Shown here: positions 34,740 through 45,126 of the stretch, in pieces | How the letters are laid out: every line of letters starts with the position of its first letter | Position numbering within the stretch: the stretch's first letter is position 1 | Assembly: GCF_024054565.1 (NCBI RefSeq) | Contig: NZ_JAMXLR010000076.1 | Coordinates: 100,668 to 164,667 of the forward strand | Direction of reading: 5' to 3' | Length of the DNA: 64,000 nucleotides | From: Aeoliella straminimaris | GTDB taxonomy: Bacteria > Planctomycetota > Planctomycetia > Pirellulales > Lacipirellulaceae | Made by a program: the position numbers and the translations under genes | Notes under the pieces: model-generated | Told to the model about the DNA's origin: nothing | The model's input: the letters and a program-made list of their open reading frames with translations, nothing else | Database searches by the model: none

Positions 34740-35825
34740 ATGACACGGAATCGGAGAAAAGGGAGCAAAGAGGGCAAATTGGAGTGCCCAGTCCGTCTTG
34801 TGCCGCAGAAGGCTTTTACCCTCGTCGAGCTTCTGGTGGTGATCGCCATCATCGGTATTCTGGTCGCCTTGTTGCTGCCGGCCGTGCAGGCCGCTCGAGA
34901 AGCGGCTCGCCGCACTTCATGCCAGAACAAGATTCGGCAGTTGGCTATCGCTACCCAAAACTATGAGAGTGCTCATGGCAGTCTGCCCGGCGAGCCCGGC
35001 GGTGGTTTGGATGGCCTGACTTTCTACATTCACATCCTGCCTTATATCGAAGCTTCAGTCCTGGCTGACTTGTATGACCCTTCGGTGCAACCGCGGAAGC
35101 AGTTGCGAAACGTCTTTAGTCAGCCCGACCCTACCATGCTGTGCCCGTCGGACCAGCCCGTACAGGTGCTCTACGCTAAGGGATTCGACGCCAATAACTC
35201 GGGTACTGGTGACACCGCGCACGACTATAAAGGCAATTACGGCATCAACTGGGGCACCGGTTACTACGACCAGTCCCGTCCCCTGTGGAACTTCGTGACC
35301 CAGAGCAACCAACCCGGTGAGCCGGGGCCCTTCCAGCCGGACAAAGAGATCGAGCTGCGTCGAATTACCGACGGCACCAGCAACACGCTGCTGTTGATCG
35401 AGATGCTGGCGGCACCAACGGGGGGACCCAGCGAAGGCAACGCGGGCATCGATCGACGCGGTCGGTTATGGATTCCTGCCACGGCGAGTCATCAAATCTC
35501 TACCCTACTGCTACCCAACAGCTCGCCATGCGACTCTGGCGGTGGCGGCCGGGGTGGCGGAAGCACGACACTCGATCCTCGCACCGGTTGCGGCAAAGAC
35601 CGCGGTTTCTGTATCGATAGGCCCGATTTAGGGCTTCATTGCGATCGTGGTAGCGACGGTGCCGGCGAGGCCGCGGGTTACACGTTGGCCGGGCGAAGCA
35701 ACCATTCTGGGGGCGTCAACGCGGCTCGCTGCGACGCGTCGGTGGAATTCGTCACCAGCGATATCGATTTGGCGGTTTGGCGCGCGTTGGGAAGTCGAGC
35801 TGGTAACGAGGTCATCACCGAATAA
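34740..35825 (+). CDS. DUF1559 prepilin-like protein
   Basis: 361 residues from an ATG with AAAGGAG seven bases upstream. Type IV prepilin-type N-terminus: a long basic leader, then AFTLVELLVVIAIIGILVAL, the hydrophobic stem helix of pilins (residues about 28-50), followed by LPAVQAAREAARR. The C-terminal part is the DUF1559 (SBP_bac_10) domain, including the NHSGGVNAARCDASVEF motif. This family is greatly expanded in planctomycetes and is thought to be exported through a pilin-like pathway; its function is unknown. It begins the plus-strand surface-protein block. Confidence 0.92.
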   Translation: MTRNRRKGSKEGKLECPVRLVPQKAFTLVELLVVIAIIGILVALLLPAVQAAREAARRTSCQNKIRQLAIATQNYESAHGSLPGEPGGGLDGLTFYIHILPYIEASVLADLYDPSVQPRKQLRNVFSQPDPTMLCPSDQPVQVLYAKGFDANNSGTGDTAHDYKGNYGINWGTGYYDQSRPLWNFVTQSNQPGEPGPFQPDKEIELRRITDGTSNTLLLIEMLAAPTGGPSEGNAGIDRRGRLWIPATASHQISTLLLPNSSPCDSGGGGRGGGSTTLDPRTGCGKDRGFCIDRPDLGLHCDRGSDGAGEAAGYTLAGRSNHSGGVNAARCDASVEFVTSDIDLAVWRALGSRAGNEVITE

Positions 35826-35942
35826 CGAACAGCATCTTTAGAACTCATCACCTCTACAAATTCTTCTAGCGATCTCGTATCGCGATCGAACTAGCTTGTG
35901 CTCACCCTCCCTAGGGTGCAAATCAGACGGAGTAGAAACAAC

Positions 35943-38900
35943 ATGATCTTTCAACTGCGCGTGCAGAGACTACTTGCCGGTTTGGGTTTCTTGTTTGCCT
36001 TGGCAACGGCCCAGTGGGGCCACGCCGAAGCCCTCATTTGGAACGACGGGACAGGATCTTTCGTAGGTGGCGCCACCTGGTCGTATGACGATGGTGGCAC
36101 CGTGGTGACCACGGACAACCCGTTCGACCTGGTCGGTGTCGAGGGCGGCCTCGGTGGCGAGAACCTCGTGATTATTGGCAACGGTGGCGACGTCACACTC
36201 AACTCCGCCGGCCAAGGTCCCTTTGCCGACAACTCACTATACGAGTTGAGGGTGGGTACTCTTGCGCCCGAAGCCGATCTATCGGGTTCCACCGGAGGTG
36301 CCGACTACCGCGGCGATGGTACGCTCACGGTCGACGGGGTTGGCTTAATTCTGTTTAACGATGGCGTAGGGAGTGGCAACCTGATTGTTGGTGGGGCGAA
36401 CGGCATTTCCGGCACGCTCAACTGGAATTCTAGCCAGACGCTGGTCGCCAATAACCAGCTGCGTGTTGGCCAAGGTGGTGTCGGTACGTTCAACCAGAAT
36501 GGCGGGGCGGTGGAGATCTCGACGGTTGCTGGCCCCTCGGAGTTCACTCGCGTGGGAACTGGCGGCGGCACCGGCACCTACAACCTCAACGAAGGTAGCC
36601 TGAACATCGGATCCGCCGACGGTGGAGAAGGCGGACTCGAGAAGGTCGTGCCCGTGGGCATCGGCATCGATGGCGGTTCCATGGGAACTTTCAACTTGGG
36701 CGACGGGACGGGGGGAGCGGGTTCGGCGACCTTCGAAACATGGAGCACATTGACCATCGGGAGTGGTGGCGGCACTGGCGTGCTGAACGTTTCCAGCGAT
36801 GGCCAACTGGCGACCAACTACGCACCCGGCATTGCCAGTTCGTCTGGAATTCGCGTTGGTAACCAAGGCGGCTCCACCGGATCGCTGGTCCAGAGTGGTG
36901 GAAGCGTGTCCACCGACGGGTTGATGAGCATGGGCTTTAACACGGGCCAGGCCAGTTACACGCTGAACGGGTCGAATGGCTCCGCCAGCGTGAGGGCGTT
37001 CGAGGCCTTTCAGACTGCCGAGGTCAATTTTAATCTCGATGCAGGGGGAGCAACTACTATCGAGGTCGCGGGCAGCACGAACGCCGCGGGCGATGTTGAT
37101 GCCGGCAACTCCATCACACTCAGCAGCCCCACGCTGAACATTGCGGGTTTGAACAATTACGCCTCGATGGCAGATATCATTCTGTTCGACCAACTCGATC
37201 CGTCTGCTTCCTTGACAGGGTCTTTCGGCAATTTGACCCAAGGTCAGGTGGTTGGCCAAAACGCTGGTGGCAACGATTTCTATCTCAACCTGTTTGGTGG
37301 CACCGGCAACGACATCGTCCTGCAAAGCACACTGCCCAGTAGTAGTACCATCGGGCTAGTGTGGAATGCTGCCGCGGCTAACTTCGACGCCGGCTGGGCG
37401 TCGGGCGATGGCATGTTTGGAGTTGCTACGATGGGGGTCGACCCCTTCAGTGGGCCTCAGAATCTCTATCTGGGCAACGGCGGAGTCGCCACGTTTGACG
37501 ACACCACCGATACCAGTTCGGGAACGACCGTACAGAACATCTTCATCGGCACCAACAAGGCGGGGGCGGTCGTCGCTGGACGAAACGGTAACGGGACGCT
37601 CACCGTCAATGGGGCACAGGATCTCACCGTCGACGATTCCGGTGCGGCTGGCGCCGAAGGGTTCTTTACGGTGGGTGAGCAAGGATTCACGGGGACCGTG
37701 AATTGGAATAGCACCGGAACTTTGGATGCGCAAGGTCAGTTCCGCGTTGGCCGGGATGGCGGCACGGGTGTGTTCAACCAGACGGCTGGCGTCGTACAGG
37801 GTGGCACCACCGGAGGCGGAGGCAAGTATCTGGCCATTGGCGACGGCGCCGGCAGTACGGGCACCTATAACCTGGATGGCGGTACCTTGTACCCCGACGG
37901 CCAGGGGGCGGGATCGCCTCGACGGCAATTCCGAGTGGGGCATAACGGAGCGACCGGCACGCTGAATGTTGGTGATGGCATCGGTGCCGCCGAATCGGCC
38001 GTCGTCGAGTCAGAAGACGACCTGTGGCTCGGCTCGAGCAATGGTACCGGCACGCTCACCATCGAATCGGACGGCGCTGTCCGGTTGCTGACCAACGATG
38101 CACCTTTCTTTGTCGGCAACGCGTCAGGAGGTGACAACAATAACGGCCTTGTCGTGCAGAATGGTGGAGTACTCGTAACGGAAAGTGTGTTCTCCATCGG
38201 GCAGGGCTCCGGTTCTGTCGGCGAATATCAGTTCAATGGCGGCACCATCATGGCTGCCAACGACGGAGGGGGTGACATCCGTGTTGGTGGTGGCGGCGGA
38301 AATGGCACGCTGCGAATCTCGGGCACGGCAAGCCTGTCTTCCCAGGGCAACATGATCATCGCGGAAGCCGCTGGTCAGGCGACGACAGGCCTGCTGGAAA
38401 TCTCCGGCAGCGAGGCCAGCGTGACGCTCAATCGTTTGGCGAACCCGCCTGGAATGAATGGCCCCGGCAATGGCAACGATGAAACAATTCGCTGGGTGGC
38501 CGACGTCAATGGCGTAACGCCCATCACTATCCTAGGGGCATCCGGCAGCAACGTGCTCCAACTGCAGGACCCGCTGGAAGTGGAAGCGAATACTGGCACC
38601 AATGGTATGGGCGATCTGATGGGCGACGGTACCGCGCTCGAGCTCGATCTCTCGGCCATTGCGGGCAGCCAGATGCTTACTCTCTTCGACAATCAAAGCA
38701 CCGAGGACGTGATTGGCTTCTTCGAAAACGGTTCGACCATGGACCTGTATGAAGAGGGCGAGTCGATTCTCGGCACGGGCTATAGTGGCTTGGTCACTAT
38801 CTCCTACGTAGGCGGTACCGGTAACGACGTGGTGTTGTCACTGGTTGCTTCGGGCGGCCTGCCCGGTGACTTCAACGGCGACAATATCGTCGACATTGCC

Positions 38901-39140
38901 GACTACACCGTGTGGCGCAACAACCTGGGAGCCGCCGACGAAACAGGCATCTCCGGCAACGGCGACGGCGGCGGCGTGACGGCCAGCGACTACCAGCTGT
39001 GGAAGGAGAACTTTGGACAGTCGGCCGGCAGTGTGTCGGGGATTACGGCCAGCGTGCCGGAGCCCCAGAGCCTGTTATTGTTTGGGGCTGCCATTTGCAT
39101 GGGCGGCTTCGTTGTTCGTCGACGCCGCGTCCGCCGCTGA
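35943..39140 (+). CDS. Giant beta-solenoid protein with dockerin-like repeat and PEP-CTERM tail
   Basis: The frame is open from 35898; the ATG at 35943 after GGAG gives the signal peptide MIFQLRVQRLLAGLGFLFAL, so 1065 residues. The long body consists of short Gly/Asn/Thr repeats (GTFNQNGGAVEI, GTYNLNEGSLNI, GTLNVGDGIGAA and many more) that would form a right-handed beta-solenoid in two similar halves. A dockerin-like pair of calcium loops follows (GDFNGDNIVDIADYTVWRNN, then TASDYQLWKENFG). The tail is VPEPQSLLLFGAAICMGGFV plus RRRRVRR, a PEP-CTERM signal. The C-terminal half is closely related to that of the neighbouring sulfatase. Likely a surface or matrix protein. Confidence 0.85.
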   Translation: MIFQLRVQRLLAGLGFLFALATAQWGHAEALIWNDGTGSFVGGATWSYDDGGTVVTTDNPFDLVGVEGGLGGENLVIIGNGGDVTLNSAGQGPFADNSLYELRVGTLAPEADLSGSTGGADYRGDGTLTVDGVGLILFNDGVGSGNLIVGGANGISGTLNWNSSQTLVANNQLRVGQGGVGTFNQNGGAVEISTVAGPSEFTRVGTGGGTGTYNLNEGSLNIGSADGGEGGLEKVVPVGIGIDGGSMGTFNLGDGTGGAGSATFETWSTLTIGSGGGTGVLNVSSDGQLATNYAPGIASSSGIRVGNQGGSTGSLVQSGGSVSTDGLMSMGFNTGQASYTLNGSNGSASVRAFEAFQTAEVNFNLDAGGATTIEVAGSTNAAGDVDAGNSITLSSPTLNIAGLNNYASMADIILFDQLDPSASLTGSFGNLTQGQVVGQNAGGNDFYLNLFGGTGNDIVLQSTLPSSSTIGLVWNAAAANFDAGWASGDGMFGVATMGVDPFSGPQNLYLGNGGVATFDDTTDTSSGTTVQNIFIGTNKAGAVVAGRNGNGTLTVNGAQDLTVDDSGAAGAEGFFTVGEQGFTGTVNWNSTGTLDAQGQFRVGRDGGTGVFNQTAGVVQGGTTGGGGKYLAIGDGAGSTGTYNLDGGTLYPDGQGAGSPRRQFRVGHNGATGTLNVGDGIGAAESAVVESEDDLWLGSSNGTGTLTIESDGAVRLLTNDAPFFVGNASGGDNNNGLVVQNGGVLVTESVFSIGQGSGSVGEYQFNGGTIMAANDGGGDIRVGGGGGNGTLRISGTASLSSQGNMIIAEAAGQATTGLLEISGSEASVTLNRLANPPGMNGPGNGNDETIRWVADVNGVTPITILGASGSNVLQLQDPLEVEANTGTNGMGDLMGDGTALELDLSAIAGSQMLTLFDNQSTEDVIGFFENGSTMDLYEEGESILGTGYSGLVTISYVGGTGNDVVLSLVASGGLPGDFNGDNIVDIADYTVWRNNLGAADETGISGNGDGGGVTASDYQLWKENFGQSAGSVSGITASVPEPQSLLLFGAAICMGGFVVRRRRVRR

Positions 39141-39218
39141 GCATTCATCGGAGTCATGAAACAACCGACGGTAGTATCTTTTCTTGTTCTTGTTTTGCAA
39201 CTTTGGGAGGAATGTCTA

Positions 39219-40043
39219 ATGAAGTGGGTTCAAACGAGTCTTGTCATCCTGGCGGCGACTTCGGTGGTCGCCATGGAGAGTGGCGCGACCACCATCTACG
39301 CCGTGAACGACGTTGGTTTTGTCAAGCGATACACTGGCATTGATGCTGGTACCAACCCAATTACCGGCGGTAATTTTGCCTCTGGTGCCGGAGTGCAGGT
39401 GGCGACAATCCCCGGATACGGTGAGTATCAAGGCATGACCTATGTTCCTGGCGGCAGCGTTTTGGGCGTAAACCCCAGTGGCGATGTGGTGCAGTGGAGC
39501 AACGTGAAGCAGTGGCTTGCCAATGCCACTCCGACAACCTTGGCGGCCGACGTATTCGCCGACAAGACAAACGGCAATGGCGCCGCCGGCGGTGGTGGTG
39601 CCGGCACCATTCATGGCCTTAGCTACGACGGTAACACGGGCGGCTTCTATGTCACGCTGGAAGCGGCCGACGACTCCGACGGCGATATCCGCGAGTACGC
39701 ATCGCTGGCCGACCTGCTCACCGATACCGGCGTGTCGTCGGCTGCCAGCTATGGCGGAAATCTCCTCAACTTTTACTACCCTGACGAAGATGCTCCTGGA
39801 ACGGCCGGCGCGCCCAATGACATTCCGGGAGCCAACTATTTCCAGATCGGCGGCAATGGAACCATCGAAGGTCACCAAACCCTCGCCGACTACATTGCCT
39901 CGCCAGGCAACCGCACCTTCGATCTGCAGCCCTTCGGTGCAGGTCTGCGGGTGGCATTTGCAGTTCCCGAACCCAGCAGTGTCGTCTTGTCGATTTTAGC
40001 CGTGGGTGGCTTGCTATTTGTACGCAAGCGAGCCTCGGTCTAG
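39219..40043 (+). CDS. PEP-CTERM sorting domain protein
   Basis: An in-frame start at 39156 exists, but the ATG at 39219 has GGGAGGA (39205-39211) at ideal spacing, so I place the start there (274 residues). Signal peptide MKWVQTSLVILAATSVVAME. The body contains IYAVNDVGFVKRYTGIDAGT and GMTYVPGGSVLGVNPSGDVV, suggesting a propeller-like sensor or binding domain. Tail: VPEPSSVVLSILAVGGLLFV then RKRASV, a PEP-CTERM signal. It sits between the two solenoid proteins and is followed by a terminator-like hairpin. Confidence 0.8.
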   Translation: MKWVQTSLVILAATSVVAMESGATTIYAVNDVGFVKRYTGIDAGTNPITGGNFASGAGVQVATIPGYGEYQGMTYVPGGSVLGVNPSGDVVQWSNVKQWLANATPTTLAADVFADKTNGNGAAGGGGAGTIHGLSYDGNTGGFYVTLEAADDSDGDIREYASLADLLTDTGVSSAASYGGNLLNFYYPDEDAPGTAGAPNDIPGANYFQIGGNGTIEGHQTLADYIASPGNRTFDLQPFGAGLRVAFAVPEPSSVVLSILAVGGLLFVRKRASV

Positions 40044-40065
40044 GGCAGCAATCGATAGAGACTTG

Positions 40066-40099
40066 AGCCGCCCTGTGTCCTGTGTGGATCAGGGCGGCT
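40066..40099 (+). terminator. Terminator-like hairpin after the PEP-CTERM gene
   Basis: AGCCGCCCTG (40066-40075) and CAGGGCGGCT (40090-40099) pair perfectly over 10 bases around a 14-base loop, 22 bases after the stop codon. Only a short T-rich stretch follows (TACTTTG), so termination may be weak. Confidence 0.55.
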
Positions 40100-40139
40100 T
40101 ACTTTGACGGACAACGAGAAGAGAAAGCATCCTACAACC

Positions 40140-43100
40140 ATGGCCGACACCCAAGAACCAGCGTGCGCTTCGAGACAAGTATCACTAACCATTAAGCTGC
40201 TTGGCTTGATCCTGACGGTCGTGGGGTTTTACGGCACGGGCCACGCCCAGTCGCCTAACGTCATCGTTGTCAACATCGACGACATGGGGGCCGGCGATTC
40301 TTCCTCCTACGGCAGCCAGTACTCATCGACACCGAATATCGACCGGCTGGCACTCGAGGGGACGCGCTTCACGCAATTCTATGCAGGGGCGCCCATTTGC
40401 TCGCCATCGCGGGCGGCCTTGTTCACCGGCCAATACGCCGCGCGGTCAGGCATTAACTCGTTCCTCGATAATTCTAACAGTAACCTGAATCGCGACAACG
40501 CGAACAACCTGTCGCTGGAGGCCCCGTCGATGGCCAGAGCCTTCCAGGACGCGGGGTATGCTACGGGGCATTTCGGCAAGTGGCACCTTGGTGGTGGCCG
40601 CGATGTCGGATACATCGATAATCCTTCGCCATCGACCAATGTTTCCGTGCCTCGGGTGGACCAGTACGGCTACGATCGGGTGTGGACGCAATTTGAAGGC
40701 TTGGGCAACCGTATCATAAATGTTGTCGACTACGGCGGCGACGCCGCCGGAGTTACCACGCGGCCCAGCGACTTCTACAATGGACTCAATTCTCTCAGTC
40801 ATGCATTGGGAACCGATGGGGGCAGGGACCAGTTCGTCTACCTCGAACGCGAGTTCAACGCGAACTTCATGGTCGATCGGGCGATGGAATTCATCGGAGA
40901 TTCCAAGCAGGCCAATCCCGATCAGCCGGTGTTCATGAATATCTGGCTAGACGAGGTCCATACCCCTCACGACCCTCCGCCCGCCCTCCGCTCGAAGTAC
41001 GATGCACTCTACCCCAACCTTCCAGCGGAATCTCGCAACTATCTGGCGGTGTTAGAGGCGACGGACGCCCAGATTGGTCGACTGGTGGACTACATCGATC
41101 AACAGGGCCTGGGCGAAGACACGCTGATTCTGGTGACTGCTGACAACGGTGCTACCGCTACCAATGTGAACAACATTGGTTCAGCGGGGCCTTCGCTCCG
41201 TGGCAGTAAGGGCGATCTGTTCGAAGGTGGGTTTCGCGAGCCCCTGATCGCCCGCTGGACGGGAAACGTTGCCGCCAATCGAGTGGATGACGAAACCGTG
41301 ATGTGGCAGACCGACCTGTTTCCTTCGCTCACTGCTATCGCGGGAATCAGCCCGCCCGCCGGTGTTGCGTTCGACGGCGAAGACATGAGCACCGCGCTGA
41401 TGGGCACCGCGTCGCAGACTCGCACGACGCCCATGTTTTGGAACATGAATCGCGGAACAGAGGGCCGCCACACCAATCCCGATAGCAACGGCGCCGGATC
41501 CAATGGTCAGGAAGTGCTGGCCATTCGCTCGGGCGATTGGAAGTTGCTGATCAACGCCCGCGGGACTGCCCCCGAGCTGTACGACATTGCCAACGACCCC
41601 GGTGAGACGAACAATCTGGCCACGCAGCAGACGACGGTTGCCTCCCAACTGGCCAGTCAGGCACTCGGCATTCGTTACTCCACTCCGTCGCGAACGCTTC
41701 CCGATGCCGTAACCGCGATTACCCAATTGAAGGCCGAGGACCTGGCGTCTCAAGGCGATGGCGCTTCGATCGACACTTGGAGCGATGCAGCGGCCGGCGA
41801 CTCCTTCAATGCAACGGTATCGCAGCGCACTGCATCGGCTCAGCCAACTTTAAGGACGAACGTGCTTAACGGAAAGGCAGTGGTGGAGTTTGACGGTGAC
41901 GACTCGTTGGTATCCAGTGCCACCAACTCACTCCCCTCTCCAGGGGCCGGCATCACCGTATTCGCCGTTGCCAAAGGGGACGGTTCCGGCGAAGTGGCAG
42001 AGCGCCTGGCCCAGTTGGGCGATAGCGGTGGCACGGCCGGCGAGGTAGTGGGCCTGGATGTATCGACGTCCTCCACCTCCGAAAATAACGGTGGCGGCGG
42101 CTTCCGTTTTAACAATGGTGCATCACTTTACGACACCGCGCTGGACGCCAGCAAATTTCATATCGTTGCCTGGCAGGTCGATCCGGGGAAAACCTATGCC
42201 GACGCCACGATGTACGTCGACGGTACTATGCCCGACAACATCTTCAGCGGTAGCAGCACCAACCCTTCGGGCTCTGTGGGCTTTTCAGGCTCGGATCTCG
42301 AATTGATCCTGGGCACGGGGCGCGCCGCGAATGGCGGGCTGTTCGGCAGCGACCAATACACGGGCCAACTGGCCGAACTCGTGGTGTTTAACGAGCAGCT
42401 TGACCTCGGTCAGATGAATCTGGTGGCGAGCTACCTCAGCTCCGAATATGGTCTGCCGTTTGCCTATCAGACCAATCTCGACATCTTCGCGGTCAACGGT
42501 CTGGCGTGGGTCGGGGCCAGTGACAACTTCGACGCAGAGTGGAACGAGGGGGACGGCTCGGGCGCAGCGGCGGCGAGCAACGTCAATCCGTTTGCAGCAG
42601 GCGATTCCAACCTGTACCTGGGCAACGGTGGTATAGCGAGGCTCGATGCAACGACCAACCAGTCGTTCGGCACCCGCATTAACTCATTGCATGTGGGCAC
42701 TGCCAGTAGTGGATTGATCGTATCGGGTTCTGCGGGGGCTGGCACCTTGCTGGTCGAGGATAACCTGAACTTGACCATTGGTAGTGGTTCGGCTCCATCG
42801 GCAGACCCGGCCACGGGCGACTTGACTATTGGCGAAGACGGATTCGAAGGCACCGTCACCTGGAATAGCACCGGCACGCTGAAGGTGGAAGGAAAACTCC
42901 GCATCGGGCAGGGCGGAACCGGCCTGTTAGAGCAAAACGGTGGCACGATCACTGCGGGCGATGTCTCAGGGCCCCTGAAGTTTGTTGCCATCGGCAGCGG
43001 CCTAGGGAGCAACGGAACCTATCGATTGAATGAAGGCCAGTTTCTGCCCGGCGGCGGCCCCGCTGGCTCGCAGCTTCGCCATCTGCGCATCGGATACAAT

Positions 43101-44267
43101 GGAGCAGAGGGCACCATGGACGTGGGCGATGGGGTCGGCGGATCCGAAAGTGCCTCGCTGGCCACGACGGACGATTTGTACGTCGGCCACGATGGTGGGA
43201 ATGGTACGCTTCGAGTCCATTCGGATGGTAGCGTGCAGTTGGTGGGTAATCAGGCTCCCTTCTTCATCGGACAAAGTGCCGGCAGCCAGGGCACCGTGGT
43301 GCAAGACGGCGGCCTCTTTGCCAGCGATGCGGACGTTTCCATCGGCAATGGGGGGGGCAGCATCGGTTCGCTGGAAATCAGCGCCGGGTCGTTCACTACT
43401 GGCAACGATGGTGCGGCCACGGTCTCGGTTGGTCGCAACGGTGGCAACGGTACACTGCGAGTGTTGGCGACTGCCAACGTAGTTCATAACGACACCCTGG
43501 TACTGGCCAATGGCGGAGCGAGCACCATGGGGCGGATCGAACTGGTAGGTTCGTCTGCTCACTTTGAGGCCGCCCGTTTGGAGAACCTCGCGCAGGGCGG
43601 GAGTGAAACCATGCATTGGACCGCCGATGCCGCCGGCGTGACGCAGATCACCATCACGGGGACCAACAGCGCCAACGACGTACAACTACAGAACGCCAGC
43701 GAGGTTGCCAGCAACACGGGTATGAACGGCTCCGGCAACCTTATGGGCGACGGCACCGCACTCGAACTGAATCTCGCCCAGCTCAACGGCGCACAGCAGT
43801 TGACTCTGGTCGACAATCAAACGGCGGAGTCGATCCTCGGATTCTTCGAGCAGGGCACCACAGGCAACCTGTATGAAGAGGGAGAAGAGATTTTGGGGAC
43901 GGGCTTTATTGGCTCCGTTACCATCTCGTACTTGGGCGGCGATGGCAACGACGTCGTACTGAACCTGACCGCTGGCCTGATGGGCGACTACAACGACAAT
44001 GGAGTAGTCGACTTGGCAGACTACGTTGTGTGGCGTAACCACCTGGGCGGTCCGGCTGGTTCGCTCCCCAACCGTAGCCCCAGCCTGCAGGACAGCCCCA
44101 TCGGCGCCGACGACTACGCCGTGTGGAAAAACAGCTACGGTCAGGTAGCTTCGCCGTCCGACAGCGTAGTAGGCGAACACGTGGCAGAACCTTCGTCCGT
44201 GTGCCTGGTATCGGTTGCAGTCGTCCTATGCGAGTTCGCCCGCCGGGCTCGCGGGGCGACGAAATAG
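40140..44267 (+). CDS. Sulfatase fused to LamG-like, beta-solenoid and dockerin-like domains
   Basis: The frame opens at 40104 (TTG); the ATG at 40140 begins MADTQEPACASRQVSLTIKL, with a hydrophobic export segment ending at GHAQ (1375 residues). Residues 38-510 are a type I sulfatase: SPNVIVVNIDDMGAGDSSSY metal site, CSPSR at 87-91 (Cys87 should become formylglycine), GKWHLGG near 157 and VTADNGAT further on. A LamG-like jelly roll (about 540-775) follows. Then comes the Gly-rich beta-solenoid shared with the 35943-39140 protein (about 785-1245). A dockerin-like pair (GDYNDNGVVDLADYVVWRNH, ADDYAVWKNSYGQ) and a degenerate anchor tail (AEPSSVCLVSVAVVLCEFAR) close it. Likely acts on sulfated polysaccharide at the cell surface. 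Confidence 0.88.
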   Translation: MADTQEPACASRQVSLTIKLLGLILTVVGFYGTGHAQSPNVIVVNIDDMGAGDSSSYGSQYSSTPNIDRLALEGTRFTQFYAGAPICSPSRAALFTGQYAARSGINSFLDNSNSNLNRDNANNLSLEAPSMARAFQDAGYATGHFGKWHLGGGRDVGYIDNPSPSTNVSVPRVDQYGYDRVWTQFEGLGNRIINVVDYGGDAAGVTTRPSDFYNGLNSLSHALGTDGGRDQFVYLEREFNANFMVDRAMEFIGDSKQANPDQPVFMNIWLDEVHTPHDPPPALRSKYDALYPNLPAESRNYLAVLEATDAQIGRLVDYIDQQGLGEDTLILVTADNGATATNVNNIGSAGPSLRGSKGDLFEGGFREPLIARWTGNVAANRVDDETVMWQTDLFPSLTAIAGISPPAGVAFDGEDMSTALMGTASQTRTTPMFWNMNRGTEGRHTNPDSNGAGSNGQEVLAIRSGDWKLLINARGTAPELYDIANDPGETNNLATQQTTVASQLASQALGIRYSTPSRTLPDAVTAITQLKAEDLASQGDGASIDTWSDAAAGDSFNATVSQRTASAQPTLRTNVLNGKAVVEFDGDDSLVSSATNSLPSPGAGITVFAVAKGDGSGEVAERLAQLGDSGGTAGEVVGLDVSTSSTSENNGGGGFRFNNGASLYDTALDASKFHIVAWQVDPGKTYADATMYVDGTMPDNIFSGSSTNPSGSVGFSGSDLELILGTGRAANGGLFGSDQYTGQLAELVVFNEQLDLGQMNLVASYLSSEYGLPFAYQTNLDIFAVNGLAWVGASDNFDAEWNEGDGSGAAAASNVNPFAAGDSNLYLGNGGIARLDATTNQSFGTRINSLHVGTASSGLIVSGSAGAGTLLVEDNLNLTIGSGSAPSADPATGDLTIGEDGFEGTVTWNSTGTLKVEGKLRIGQGGTGLLEQNGGTITAGDVSGPLKFVAIGSGLGSNGTYRLNEGQFLPGGGPAGSQLRHLRIGYNGAEGTMDVGDGVGGSESASLATTDDLYVGHDGGNGTLRVHSDGSVQLVGNQAPFFIGQSAGSQGTVVQDGGLFASDADVSIGNGGGSIGSLEISAGSFTTGNDGAATVSVGRNGGNGTLRVLATANVVHNDTLVLANGGASTMGRIELVGSSAHFEAARLENLAQGGSETMHWTADAAGVTQITITGTNSANDVQLQNASEVASNTGMNGSGNLMGDGTALELNLAQLNGAQQLTLVDNQTAESILGFFEQGTTGNLYEEGEEILGTGFIGSVTISYLGGDGNDVVLNLTAGLMGDYNDNGVVDLADYVVWRNHLGGPAGSLPNRSPSLQDSPIGADDYAVWKNSYGQVASPSDSVVGEHVAEPSSVCLVSVAVVLCEFARRARGATK

Positions 44268-45041
44268 CCATCCCAACTCGGCCGATGCCCTGGCTGCAAT
44301 TTGTCAGACGGACTGCTTCTGCGCGCGGCGTTGCGCGATCGTGGCGGGCGGCTTAGCAGACAATCGTTAGCAGAGGTGGCAATCTTCGGCGTCCGGCAGG
44401 TCCAGTCATGCGAGGCGCATTCCGCCCAGCAAAAAGGCTGCATGCTCGCGAGCCCTATACGGTAGGGCAGATGCTGGTGTAGATATTAGCATGAGTTTGC
44501 CTTGGAATGCATCGTGCGTCGAGGTGTTCGGTTGTAGCTACAATCACACCAATCACACTCAGAACTGTCGACTAGAATTCAACTGGTCCTTCCCGCGCCG
44601 TAGTCAGCAAACATCAGACCTCGTGTAGTGAAACTCGAAGAGCGGTTTCTCCAAGGATTGACCCGAGCTTGCCGGGGGCAGGGCTTAAGTCAGCATTGCT
44701 CCGTACCAGCCGTCGAGGACACCTCTGGCATAGAAGCCTAGGGCCCGCACTTCCTTTCGGACGTGCTGTGGTCAGACGAGGGGTCGAATCTCGCGATCAA
44801 AATTGGCAACGGTAACGTCATATACCGCAGCCGATTCGCCCTTGGTCAGCCTGTCGTCGACGACTCCGCATGTGCCGGCAGCGGCTCGAAATCTCATTCA
44901 TTAGGAAGAGTAATGGCCCGCTGAATCTATCTCTTGTTTGGGGCACGCCGTCGGCATGGACATCAAGTCACGTCACCGACCAGGCGCGTTTCGGTGGACA
45001 CAAGTGTCGAACAGGATTCCGGAGCAAGGCCGCACGAAAAA
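44268..45041. other. Intergenic stretch, no gene recognised
   Basis: About 770 bases between convergent genes. Open frames on both strands lack ribosome binding sites and show no family resemblance. Apart from the terminator at its right end I see no structured feature. Confidence 0.5.
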
Positions 45042-45069
45042 CCGCCCGCGAACTTGCGTTCGCGGGCGG
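45042..45069 (-). terminator. Intrinsic terminator of the Tyr/Asp-rich protein gene
   Basis: A perfect 12-bp stem (45042-45053 with 45058-45069) around TTGC. Read on the minus strand it is followed directly by TTTTTCG. It lies 57 bases after the stop of the gene at 45127-46218. Confidence 0.9.
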
Positions 45070-45126
45070 AGAAGCTTTTCCAATTAAACGTCAATGCAAC
45101 AGCGGTTTTCGCCCTTCGTACGGGAT

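Noticed and set aside
36500..38400. Repeated Gly-rich segments as a possible DNA repeat array
   Set aside because: The repetition is at protein level (beta-solenoid); nucleotide units vary and no regular spacers exist, so neither CRISPR nor tandem repeat.
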